From: Acanthopleura granulata
Lineage: Eukaryota > Mollusca > Polyplacophora > Chitonida > Chitonidae
Direction: 5' to 3'
Length of the DNA stretch: 64,000 bases
Assembly (NCBI GenBank): GCA_016165875.1
Contig: JABBOT010000080.1
Coordinates: 48,442,032 to 48,506,031 of the forward strand
Part shown: piece by piece, positions 38,158 through 50,500 of the stretch
Layout: each line of letters starts with the position of its first letter
Numbering within the stretch: the first letter of the stretch is position 1
Notes under the pieces: generated by a model
What the model saw: only the letters and a program-made list of their open reading frames with translations
Databases searched by the model: none
What the model was told of the DNA's origin: nothing
Translations under genes and position numbers: made by a program

Positions 38158-38356
38158 ACTGGAACATGTCTTTCTTATGGATATAAAACTTCTTGGTTTA
38201 TTATCACGACGTTTCGATGTAGATACTAACATCGTTATCAGTCCATTGATAACGATGTTAGTATCTACATCATTGATAACGATGTTAGTATCTACATCGA
38301 AACATCGTGATAATAAACCAAGAAGTTGTATATCCATAAGAAAGACATGTTCCAGT
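38158..38356. repeat. 199-bp near-perfect palindrome
   Basis: The left arm runs ACTGGAACATGTCTTTCTTA .. GATACTAACATCGTTATCA; the right arm is its reverse complement and ends AAGAAAGACATGTTCCAGT. Each arm is about 85 bp with only a few mismatches, and the centre carries a further copy of ATTGATAACGATGTTAGTAT. It could be a foldback MITE or a local inverted duplication. A transcript would form a long hairpin. Confidence 0.9.
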
Positions 38357-38407
38357 GTACTTCCATCCCAACTTCTAAATGCCACTTAAACAAGTTATAC
38401 TTAATTA

Positions 38408-38645
38408 TGAAATTTTATTTAATTTGTGTTTTATACTGTACTCAAGAATAATTCACTTATACAAATATATAATGATGCCAGCATTATGATGGAAGGAAAC
38501 TGGACAGAGTCCAGACAGAATCCATGACCATCAGCTGGTTGCTGGCTGACCTTTCCAAATACGGCTGGAGAGGAAACCAGCACGAGATGGACTTGAACTC
38601 ACAGCGACAACATTGGTGGGAGGCCCCTGGGTCAATACGCCACAC
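38408..38645 (-). mobile_element. tRNA-derived SINE (GGGGCCTCC family)
   Basis: On the - strand the B-box is CTGTGAGTTCAAGTCC. The body (CCAGCACGAGATGGACTTGA on +) and tail (TACTGTACTCAAGAATAATTC on +, quoted in part) match the copy at 14747-14941. It lies 50 bp from the palindrome. Confidence 0.75.
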
Positions 38646-39044
38646 TGGCACCCTTACGTCCTCGGCCACAAAGATTCCCCTAAATACACTGACACCAGAC
38701 ATGATACTCTGCCCTGTCAAAAAATACAGGCATCACACGGTATGCAGTCCTGTCGACATATACTGACAGCAGACATGACACCTGCCAAGGCACAGTACAC
38801 TGGCACCACGTGCAACACCTCGTCCGGTCAGAGCATTCTGACAGCAGGTATGACACCATGCCCAGTCACAATACACTGACACCAGACATGATGCCCCATC
38901 CTGTCACAGTATACTCACACCAGACACATGACACCTTGCCAAGCCTAATCGTACTGACACAGGGCCATTTGATACTGACACAGCATCTGGCCTATTTCTT
39001 CATGTTAAGTACATGTGGAAGACACCATCAAATTGCCAGTTGGA

Positions 39045-39115
39045 AAACATCAGGTATGGCCTGACTTGGGATTGAACCCAGTGTCACCAGGTGGACTTTC
39101 TAACCTTTCAACAAA
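39045..39115 (-). mobile_element. tRNA-like fragment
   Basis: On the - strand ACTGGGTTCAATCCC is a good B-box, with a weak A-box-like stretch before it. Probably a SINE remnant; no full tRNA fold. Confidence 0.3.
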
Positions 39116-42100
39116 ACTGCTGACAAATGTTATGGGAAGAAGCCAGGATTTATACCATATCTAAGGTCCATGAAACAAACAAAATGTGACAAATCCTGGC
39201 ATTCCTGTGTCCACCAGGTGGATTGTTATGGATTCATAGGTAGAGTAGGTTACGTTACAAATTAATATGCTTACAGAGGTTGATAAAAACACATGAAATA
39301 AGCATCAGTGACAGAATGACTTTGCACTTGATGTGATTAAACTATTAAATAAAACCTGTCTCTCCTGATGACATAGGTTTTGCAGCCTTGTGCAAAACTG
39401 GTTCAGTTCAAAATAAATCATAACTGGCCAGAAAACCAAGTTGAATACCATGAACCCAGGTGGGGTCATACATACCACACTCAAATTTTCAGTCAGACCC
39501 AAAATTTTCACTCTGAAGGTAAACCCAACAATTTCCATTTTCATGGCAGATCGAAAATTTCCATTTTCCTGGCTGACCCAGAATTCCCATGTTTCAGGCT
39601 GACCCAAAATTTCCATTTTCCAGGCCAGCCAAATTTAAAGTATGATACAAATGATACGTTTATCAATGTGACTGAGGTTTAGCACAGTATATGTACATTT
39701 TGCTTATACACTGTGCATGTAGGATACCAGCTGACTAAGACTACAGCTGACTGGGGAATGTTGGGTATTCCCTGACCGTGGCCGAGCCTCAAACAACACC
39801 TCCCATGCTCTCGTAACTATTACCTGAATCACTTAGTCACGACGCACACCGACTAACCACGTGAGAATGACTAACTTTTTCATACCAGGAAACCCTACAT
39901 GTAAATCGCCCATCAATTGTGCAGCAATTAAGCTTGTTTACTGTGTAAATGTAAGAATTTTTTAAATATTCCTTTAATATTCATCCTTGCAACCAGTTTT
40001 TCACACCTATATAAATAAATAACCAAACATTTTCCCACACCTATATAAATATCTAACCACAAAGTTTTTTCAGGCCTACAAGTATATTAATGATTCATCA
40101 AAGTTTTTCAAACCCACATAAATATCTAACCAAACAGTTTCACCAGTTTTCCAGGGCTATATAAACGACTAACCCTACAGTTTGCCACACATATATACAA
40201 ACTGTACATAAGGACTTCACAAGTCCTGCAACTCATGAATGGTCACCTGTGCAAGGTACATTGCCAACGCATAACCAGTTTGTCTAAGGTTACCCATTCT
40301 CACATATCCCTGTATTCACATTTTCTCCTCCCTCAAAAACACCACGGTGGGGACATCAAATGTATACTCTGACATATTGGATGAAAGTCCTTACTGCCTA
40401 CTATTTGAGGCAATTAAGAATCTGATTTAAAACGAATAATGTTGCAAACTACCAGGTTTGATTTTGCAAGCTGTTTGTTTTCAACTGAAGTAAAAGAAAT
40501 CTTAATGAATCTATTCCAAATTAAGTCTTGCGTAATGGAAGCTAACACTTGCTTATTAATGGAATAAATCTTGCTTGCCACTCACAGGCTGATGTTCAGT
40601 ATTAAGGCAATGGCAGTTCAAATATTCAGATGCTAGTAGTTGAAATCCATCTGAAATTTGTTTACCACAACTGGAAGCAGAAACTCATCATCAATGTAGA
40701 CAGCTGACAGTTTTAACGTATGACCACCATAAACTGAGAAGCACCAATGTTCAGCACTATCAAGTGGCAGAAGGGAACAAGTTGTTCGGTGTTCAAAGGC
40801 TTCCCCAGAGCATACACAAACAGCATCTTAAAGCATTCTCATACATTACATATGACCAAGTGTATAATTATATACACAAAATTCAAAACACATAATTCTA
40901 TAAAAATAAACACTTTTACGGGGACTTAATACATAACTTACCACGAGAGTTTTGCTGTTTCTTTTAGAGACTTCAAAAAGAAAATACTTAATGTGAGAAT
41001 ATAAGTAAAACAACAGAATTAGATTTTCAGCTTTAAAATGATTTAAATGTTCAAGCTCAGAGACATTATATTCTTAGTGGCAAAAATAAAGAACCAAATG
41101 TTCGCTGTATTTTTTTTTTCAAAACAAATGTAATTTCAACTGTTGTTTTAGTTTATACATCATAAATGAGCTGAGAATTGCATCACCATAGCATAAATGT
41201 GTACTTAGATTCTTACATTCCTTTATGACTGATTTGCCAGCATTAGGATTAGTAAAAACAAAGCATTTAGCTAAAAACTTATAAGCATGCTGATATGCAC
41301 CAAGTGAAAACCCCCTGTTAGTGGTCAATAGTGCTGGATATAAACTTGACTGAAGTCAACATTGGTTACACCATTTGAAAATGATACTGTGATTTGCTAG
41401 TGGATATAAAATTTGTATATTTTCACTGAAGACTCAGCAATTAAACTAGTCAAGTATGGATGGCACAGTATTCATTTAATGTGTAGTTAGAAACAAACTT
41501 TAAAATACAAAGCTGGTGAAGCTTTGACACAAGATCACCCCTACCAATTAGCAAAGATGTTGTACACTATGTATAAAATATGACAAAGCATATCTAACTC
41601 TCGAGTTGCACCTATTGTGCCAAAGCTTTTAATTATACTGGCTTCTATACCTGTTTCCTAAAAGCAGCAGATTCCTTGTCTAAGTTATGATCAGGACGTC
41701 AGGACAGTAAAGCAACAGCTCCCTACATATATTATTCCCATGACTGTTATAGGTGTTTGACAACACATTTAGAATACAGTAGGCTGATCTTCCTGTTACT
41801 TGGTGATAAATATTTCAGCTGTCTGGTTTCACTGAAGTATAGTTTATAATCAAACCATGCAAGAGAAAATCTGTAACAATCTTGGAGAACAAATACATGT
41901 ACATGCATAGTTAGTATTCATCTTTCAGGGTGCCTTAATCAATTTTAATGCGTCTCATTCAAAACAATATACTGTTGTAAGTGTTAATTCCAGTCCATTA
42001 TTCTAGCCAGACATCATTCTACATGCTTTATGGCCAATGCTCTAACTATCATGACTAGGAGTTTAGAGATCATCAGAGCTGGATTGCCAGCAGTGTTGTG

Positions 42101-42572
42101 TTGGAGCTCTTGGAGAAGTGGATTCCTGGCAAAGATTCCACCACACTTGGTAACATATATATCGAGTCCTTGGAACATCAATGTCCAAATACACCATTAA
42201 AATGTAGGGGATGCTTCTGTTCATGTTGATAGTTTTTCACAATATGATTTCATAAACGTGAGTGAAAAAAAGGAAAACTGTTGTACTGTTGCAGACGTTT
42301 GTGTGACATGCATGTAGATGTGATAGGCGAGTATTTCAAAATCAGCATTCAAACTTGACAGTTTCCACACATTCCAATGACAAAAACACAACCAAAACTT
42401 GTCTATATATATTTCCTTCATGCATCAGATGTTTCATTGTTATTGATTAGTAGTTTATCTAATTTTGAGTGTTAATGGCTGTACATATAGCGTGTCACAC
42501 AGTGCTCCAGGAACTTACAGCAGGTGTTTCAAAACATATTGTTTGAAGGATATTTTGTTTCCTGAAAAGTGC

Positions 42573-42636
42573 CAGGAAGAAACATTCAGCCAGCATGTAA
42601 ATGGCAGGAAGAAACATTCAGCCAGCACGTAAATGT
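42573..42636. repeat. 32-bp tandem duplication
   Basis: Two copies of CAGGAAGAAACATTCAGCCA then GCATGTAAATGG, differing by T/C. Confidence 0.85.
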
Positions 42637-44400
42637 AGGATATAATTTTTGCATTGGTTGTCAGTGATTATCTTCCAAACCATCACAGTAAAAGGCAGCT
42701 ATGTGATATGAAATATAGCCATATGCACTAAACCATTTCTTACCCTTTCAGATGTACAATAGCAGCAGAAAAATCATTATCACTCTATCAAATTTCAATC
42801 AAAGATAAACTAAATCTGCAACCCCCCTTTGCTTTCCTCTGGGAATTTCTTGACTCCAAAACATACTCACTGCCTTCTCACTAAACCTCATAAACAGACA
42901 GGTATAATCATCGCAAAGAAGCAGTCTGGTGTCCCCCACCCTTTAGTTTCATAAAACATATAATTTGTAATTGAATTCTTATGACATTTCAGTAAAGGGA
43001 CTTTCATACGTTCAGAAGTGAAATGTATACAAATTTTTTTCCCGTGTGTACGAGATACCTGGCACAGAATCTTCCCAAAGCCAGACTCACCTTACTAAAC
43101 TGTTCTTTACAGAACTTACTTTCAATGAGTAACACATTTTGTTTCTGAAGGGACACAGTTTGAAGAATCACAGCCTAATTAAGCACTGTTCACTAAATGT
43201 TCCCGTAACTGTATGTAGATGTATGTCAACAGTACAGCCAAGATCATTCCCCGACCTGCCATCTCAGGTAAAATGACTTCAATAATCAGGATGGCACTAA
43301 TACTGCCACTTTTATGTGAAGCAACAGCATCAGCAATCTGCATTCTACAGCTATCAAGCCCAGGAATGCCATATCAGTGGCACACAAGCTTTTTCACAAT
43401 AAAATTGTAACATATCTGTGTCCAATGCGTTCCAGCATGAGACAAGACAATAAATTCCTAAGTAACTACTGGTTAAACTTTGGTTACAAATAGGAAATTA
43501 AACTCCCATCTGTGGTAAAACAGTATCTCCCATGCATTCTGCTGAGCATATCATCCAGGCAAGTTTCACACGTGGTTTTTTCAAAAAGCATTCGGTTCAA
43601 AAACACCATTCCACAACACAGTCATATCATTCCAAACAGCAGGCAGCATAATGCTGTACACACTCTACAATCACATCACCAATGCCTGTTAACATAATTC
43701 CCATGTTAGAAAATAACGGTATTATGCAGCCACTTTGTTTCGGTACACTTAAGAGTGTGTAAATCACAAACAAAAATAAAAAAATGAAATAAAAAATCAG
43801 AAAATGTCAATTGCAATGATTAGCTTTAACTTAACTGACATCACTTAGAAATTCGATGAATGTAAATAGTTGAAAACTGAAAACTATGAATTTGTTATAC
43901 ACTGATGATTATTTCTAAGCAAAACTTCAAAATGCACTCTGTAATATTTGCCATTTCTGGGTAAGAAAGGTACACTTTTAGATATGTTTGCTGATGAAAG
44001 TTCTATGCTTTACTTGGATCATGGATTATATATCCAGAAGCCTATATTACACCATTTCAGTTCCATCCCATCCTAAAATGACATTTACATATTACAGGTA
44101 GCTCCTGCAAGTCTCTCATTGCAGCAGACCTCAGCCCACTCGCAAAAGCCCTCTTAACTATCCGAGCAAGTAGCTGCCACAGCGACGTAATGCCTACACC
44201 GCTGGTTACCATGATAGTTACGCCTACTTTAAGAGTACAAATTTTGTTAACTTGGTATTTAACCTTACAAGGGTTTTCAGCAAGTGGGCCCTGATCTTCA
44301 GTAGACTACACGCTCAGGTCGTGGTGTGAAAATGGACCCTGCTACATTGTGCGTCCACAAACAAAATGGCTGTCTCAGTTAGTGTGCGTTGCGGACTTAC

Positions 44401-44538
44401 TGCTTTGCCTGTACTGACAGTTGGGGCCGACCCAGCCCTCCAGACACTGGCAGGCTCCCGTCACGGTGTCACACGATGCACCGTTATGACAGCTGCAGAA
44501 GTAGTCGCAGCCCGGACCGTATTTCCCAGGTGAACAAG
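44401..44538 (-). CDS. EGF gene, exon 17 (last EGF module seen)
   Basis: The acceptor CGCCCTCCTCAG precedes CSPGKYGPGCDYFCSCHNGA through WVGPNCQYRQS, then donor GTAAGT. It is 46 codons, phase 1 both ends. The four codons after the last cysteine suggest the module array ends here. Confidence 0.93.
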
Positions 44539-47500
44539 CTGAGGAGGGCGAGGAGAGAATACAGGTTAGCTGTGACCGAATACACAATCAGAATTGAGGG
44601 CATCATTTACAAAGTGGCTTACGGACCAGTGTTATCATTATCTGGAATTTAACCTTTCTGCGTTAGACACACATTCCAATGCTGAAAATTGGAAGAGACC
44701 ACTCCGGGTTTTGAGCCGGTGACCTCTGATTCACTTTTCACCTAATCACCAGCAATACACATCACCTGTCTACAACATTCACCCAAGAGGCCTCCCACAA
44801 AAATAGCTGACCAACAGACTTCTGGTGAACATGCCCTACCTCTTTAGTTCAAATTAGCTTAGCTGAACTCTTGCAACTAGTCGTTTTTGTTTTTAACATT
44901 TTTGAGCCGATCCTTTTTTACGTCATATACACTGCAATGCCACATGAACCAAACACTGTAGATGAGATGGAAACAGGACAGAAAATTACACTGAAGCAAA
45001 AATGATAGTATGTGGAACTGGAAAACCAGCTTTTAAAAGTCAAATTTACCTTTACTTTTAGTTGGTCATTTATAGTCTTATGCACTGTTATGGTATTTAA
45101 ATTAAACAGAAAATGTCATACAATCTCTTAATCACACTTTAAACTGGGAATCACTTTCAGGGAGTAACTGATTGATGAACACTATAAGGGTTCATAAACT
45201 ACTTCCAGAAGATTTCCCTGGGGATGTGGTCTTAGCCCCACCTCACCTGTAGCACACCTGACTCCCCTAAAGCCCGGCGGACATTGGCACTCTCCTGTCA
45301 GGGCATCACATGCAAACTGACCACATTCACATCGCTCCCGGCAGTTACGCCCAAAGGAACCCACTGGGCACACTGAAATAAGCACACAACAGAAATCGAA
45401 CAGAGCTGTTTTATCCATATTTTCTCCAGAGAACTACCTTCATGACAAACCTGAGAAGAGAATAGGCCTCCCTAAGCATACCAGACAATCTTCTGGTCCT
45501 TTCAAACAAAACTAGCTTTTCCCTCTGACATTCTGAGATAAAAGTCTGACATCACACATTAAACTAAGGGTTGACAGGTTACCCTAATTCTTGAACCTTT
45601 TCAACCTCTGCTGAAAGCAATTTTTCAGTATTTTCCAGGAGAACTATAGGGTTAGAGAAATAATTCTTCGAGTTTTATGAGTTTATGCCTCTGGTGACAC
45701 AAACAAATCACCTTTGGCTTCATTTTCACAATAACCATATGCATAAATTACCCATTAAAAATTGCTTCAGTGATTGAAAAGGTTGAAAGGTTGAAACTTT
45801 TCTTGCAACTTTGTTTCAGGTATTTCATTTCTGTCATAGTTACAGTGATTTCAAACTGTAGTCATAAATTTCTGTCACAGTTGTTACCCTAATTCCTCAA
45901 CCCTTTCACATATGAAAGAGCAGTTTTTAGTGCAATTTATGCACATTTTTAATTTGATTTTGGAAACAAAACCACATTGGTTGGATTAGCCAGTTTTAGG
46001 GTTTCACAAAAAGTATAATTTTATCAGTCTACACAGAATAATGCCTTCAGAATATGCTTCAACAAACTCCTAGCAAATAAGCGAAGAGGTTGAAGAATTA
46101 GGGTAGCCATATCTCATTTAGTCAAACATAGTTTTCTCTCAGAGTCAAAGTTATCTCTTATTTCTTGTCTTATGTTCTTATCTCTCAATCTCACATAGTT
46201 TTCTCTCATATTTGATACAGTTATCTCTCATGTTAGTCACTGTTTTCTCTCACCTTTGATACAGTGATCTAACATGTTTATCATAGTTTTCTCTCACCTT
46301 TATTGCAGTTATCTCCCATGAAGCCATCCTTACATATACACTGGCCAGTAGACGGATCGCACCTCCCACCATTGGTACAGTCACACTTCTGGTCACAGTA
46401 CATGCCATGCGTCCCTTCAGGACAGCCTAAAACCATACAGCAACACACATGTATTTATTTATTTGGCTATTTAAAGTCAAAAAGATATGGTGAGTTAAAG
46501 GACCATTAAAAACTCAAACAGGAGAAAATCACTGGTCATGCCCTAGACACAAGAATCAGTATAACAGGAGAAAATCACTGGTCATGCCCTAGACACAAGA
46601 ATCAGTATAACAGTCTAGTCAAATAGTCTATGAGTGTCACACCCACTTGGTTCCCTTTGTAAACAGTGTTACATCAAAACAGCTCAAGGAATCTTTGTGA
46701 CAGTATGCCAAATGTTTATCTGTGAACTCAAGAATTTCAGGGAGACAACTCTTACTCAGTTCGCAATACTGTCCATAGAATCCCCTCTGACAGGTACAAC
46801 ATCCACTGAGTGGGTCACAGGAGGCTCCATTCTGACAGGCACAAGTGTGACGACACCCAGGTCCATATCTGCCCGCAGGACATTGCTCACTGCACTGCTC
46901 TCCCATCCATCCTAAATCACAATGGCATGCTCCAGTGACTGGGTCACAGCGGCCATGTTCTCCACATCTGCACTCACCCTTACAGTTGTGACCGAAGGAC
47001 AGCGCGGAGCAACCTGTACAAGAACAATACTGAATGTCTTAATTTCTTCTGTATATATGTACTCTACATAATGCTATGAAAATGTACCTTTATTACCTCA
47101 ATATTAACAACGGAGTCATTGAAAGTACATATCAAATAAAACAAAAGCACTTAACTGAAGCAATTCTGAGATTTGATACTATTTAGGGTATTACTATAGC
47201 TACCAAAATCTTTTCAAGAGTTCCTATAATATATATGTATATTTTCTACCTTGCCACTATGTACATATATATGCAAAAAAGGGCAGATAAACTTACACAA
47301 TTTAGCAATATAACTGAAATAAACAAGCCCATGTTTACTTTCCATAATTATTATTCCCTACATACAAAAAGACTGACTTCTAACATAATATTTAGTTTAT
47401 ACCTTTACATCAGTAACCAAACAAGGGGAGCTCACCCACAGCACACTTCCTGCCCATGAAGCCTGGAGGACATTTACATTCCCCAATGATAGGGTCACAG

Positions 47501-50500
47501 GTGCCCCCATTCAGACACTGGCAGACACCCGTACAATTGCTACCATAGCGACCAGAGGGACACGACTGTCCACAGTTAGGGCCGATCCAGCCCTCTGGAC
47601 AGACACAGATCCCGGTGAGAATACTGCAGGATCCACCGTTCTCACAGCGACATTCCTGAGAACAATCCTCTCCGAAATGACCATCCTGGCATCCTGAACA
47701 GAGAATACACAGAATAATACTAATAGGAGAAAATGAGAAAAATAAATACTGTAATCCTGAATGGAAAAAAACATACATAATAACTTAATAACGGAAAAGA
47801 ATACGAACACCATTTTTATCTGAACACAAAAGTACTGTATGTTAACACAAAGAAATCACTTCCATATCTAGAGTTATGCTAAATCACTTTTGGCTACTGA
47901 TCAACTTCAGAATTTAAGGCTACTTCCTAAAAACAATACGTTGACAAAAAGAAACTCCTGTAAATCTTCAACCTTTTCATCCACTAAAGCACTTTTTGCA
48001 GTGGAATTTATGCACACAATGCTTATGAAAATGAAGGTAAAAGTCAACTGTTTGTGTGATTAAAGATGCAAGCTTCACAAAACTGTGCAAATTGTTCATC
48101 TGCAGCCCACAGTTCTGTCAGAATGTTTCAAAACCTACTGGCTGCAGAGGTGGATGAAAGGTTGACGAATTAGGGTGCAGGATGAAAGTATCTATACACT
48201 GTTTACCAACATCAAAATGTTTACCATCATGAAAATGTTTACCAACATCAAAATGTTTATCAACATCAAGATGTTTACCTACATCAAATTTAATCAAGGA
48301 ACTTCAAAAGCTATAAAACACTTAAATATAACACAATAATATTCAATATCGGCAATAATAATATTTAAAGAGATTTCAATAGGTTGTTCTGAGTAAGCGA
48401 TGATTGTTAAATATTTGTAAATTTTTGGTGAAGAACTGCAAACAGCATCTATCTCAATTCACCTCAATGCTTCTGCAATCTACAAAACAGTAGAAAACAT
48501 TCTAACCATGTGATAAACATGAAACACTGCAGCAAGCCTCAGGCAGATAACAGAAGAACAACAGAATGACATCATGCTAGTTGTATACAGGTATATGAAT
48601 GATACAACGCTACCTGCTTACAAGAATTTACTGTAAGTCAGCAAAGCAAACTTAGCTCTAAAAACAGCAGACACCAACAATGCAAGCTTAATAACTGAAA
48701 ATACAACTAGTTTATCATAATTGTCCCTTCAGTACCCACATTTTTCAACAGTGACAGAGATGTAACACTAGGTGAGTGATACAAATCATAACAGCCCCTG
48801 TTTCTCAGTGAGATATAATTCCCCAATATCAGATGTAGAGTTTTTTCAGAAGAAAATGTTTTCTTAGCTGCTCAATATGAACTGGACAGTAATTTTGCAC
48901 CTTACAAATGAATTTATTTTGTGTCAGCCTTAACTTGGCTGGGGCCTATTTCCTCAAAAGTTGGCAATTTATTATGTCTCAGCCCATTTTAAAAGTGTAA
49001 AGCTCTAGTTTTTACTAGTATGGAGACTGATGCAATGATATCCTTTGTTTTTAGTTTCCTTTTTTGTCAAAGACATATAAAAATCCATGAAGATTATTAT
49101 ACTATAGTATATCCCACTCAGTTATCTCCCCCTGATCCACATATACATTATCTCCCCTAATCCCACCAAAATTTTCATACAATTATTGAGCAGGGGGTGG
49201 ATTGACTTACTGTTTGAACATTACGCTATAACAAATGATTACTGTATTCATAAATATCAATTTTGTCTACTACAGTAAACCACTGGTCATGCAGTTATTT
49301 GACAAATTGAAGTAAACAAACACAGGGTTCACAGAACTTCAAACCATATGAGAAAGTTCAGTTCAAATTCAGGAAATTTTTCAAGATGTACATGTTAAAA
49401 TCTACTGAAACACCTAGTACAAAGCAATCAAAAATCAGCAGTACTTGAAGCAAAACACAGAAATAATAATTTTTTACTTGTGAAATTAAAGTTTAAAATC
49501 AGCTTTATATGAAATATTCCATTTCAAATGTTGACATCTGCGAACCCCTGATAAAAGTCAAAATACAGGTCAACCTACCAAGACGATAAGCAGCTTGCAA
49601 AAAGGGAATACCAAAACCAGACAAATCAGCAAAATATACTCATTTATAGTAATTATAAAATATTAATTAATTAGTAATACAAGATGCCACTTTCACAAAC
49701 AGTATACAAATGTTGGTATCCAATAGTTTTGTGTTTCTCCTGTGCCTGTATTATATCTCACTTGTCTGTTAGCAAATGGATAAGATACCTTTCAGGAAAT
49801 CAAATGTTTTGATCTACCAAATGTTACAGTTATAAAAGATGTTTTCTTTGTTAGAACTAGTAGAAATAAAAATTTCATCTGATAGCCAAGACTCAATCTT
49901 AATTACATGTGAGTGTTTACAAAGTGCAATGGTAACAGGTGTCAAACAGCAGTGTAAATCGGATGAACTTTGCTTATCCTTCAGTACAATTTCCACTGAA
50001 ACTGATAATGTCATACTCATGCTGCAAATGGGGCAAATTGCACGATGGGATAAGCAGAGTTCTATGCCACTGACAACCAAGGTTGGAGTGGAGTGCAGAT
50101 TTACGTGTAACATTAGGTTACAGATGTGTTCCATTTACGTCTCTTGACACATAAACAACACGGAAATACAAATTCTGACAAAACAGGTTTACAGTGCAAA
50201 AAGGAGTTAATTTTACAATAATACAATCATGAAATCCTGTCACTCATATGATTTACTATGCAAATATATGGTTAAAGACAGAGCACGTCTAAATCACATG
50301 TATTTCATAGTATTACAAAACAACATTTCCCGTCACTCACAAATTCAGCACACATCTGGCATATGCAGTTTGCATGTTAGTCTCAGCTTTTAAACATTTT
50401 GCTGAAATGTTGATTACATTAGTTATTTGAACATAAGCTTCCTTTCGTTATTGCACAACAGAAATGAAATGAAATTTTGTGAAATTTCTTTTTCAACTGA

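Larger units (their letters stand above)
37988..44400. other. Long intron or 3' flank of the EGF gene
   Basis: No convincing exon on the - strand was identified in this 6.4 kb, although the phase mismatch implies at least one. A - strand frame at about 43195-43350 has a hydrophobic run (SAILIIEVILPEMAGRGMIL) but splice sites and phase do not fit cleanly. The region holds a palindrome, SINE copies, degenerate repeats near 38690-38960 (GACACCAGACATGA core), 39470-39640 (AATTTCCATTTTC core) and 39990-40200 (CCTATATAAAT core), and AT-rich DNA. Confidence 0.45.

Noticed and set aside
43195..43350. Hydrophobic - strand frame considered as the missing receptor exon
   Set aside because: Acceptor choices give phase 0 or 2, not phase 1, and the hydrophobic run is interrupted; evidence too weak to call.
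44040..44260. A - strand frame (with TIMVTSGVGITSLWQLLARI) considered as a transmembrane exon of the EGF gene
   Set aside because: It has no fitting acceptor for phase 1 and contains charged residues too soon; it looks more like part of a dispersed repeat.
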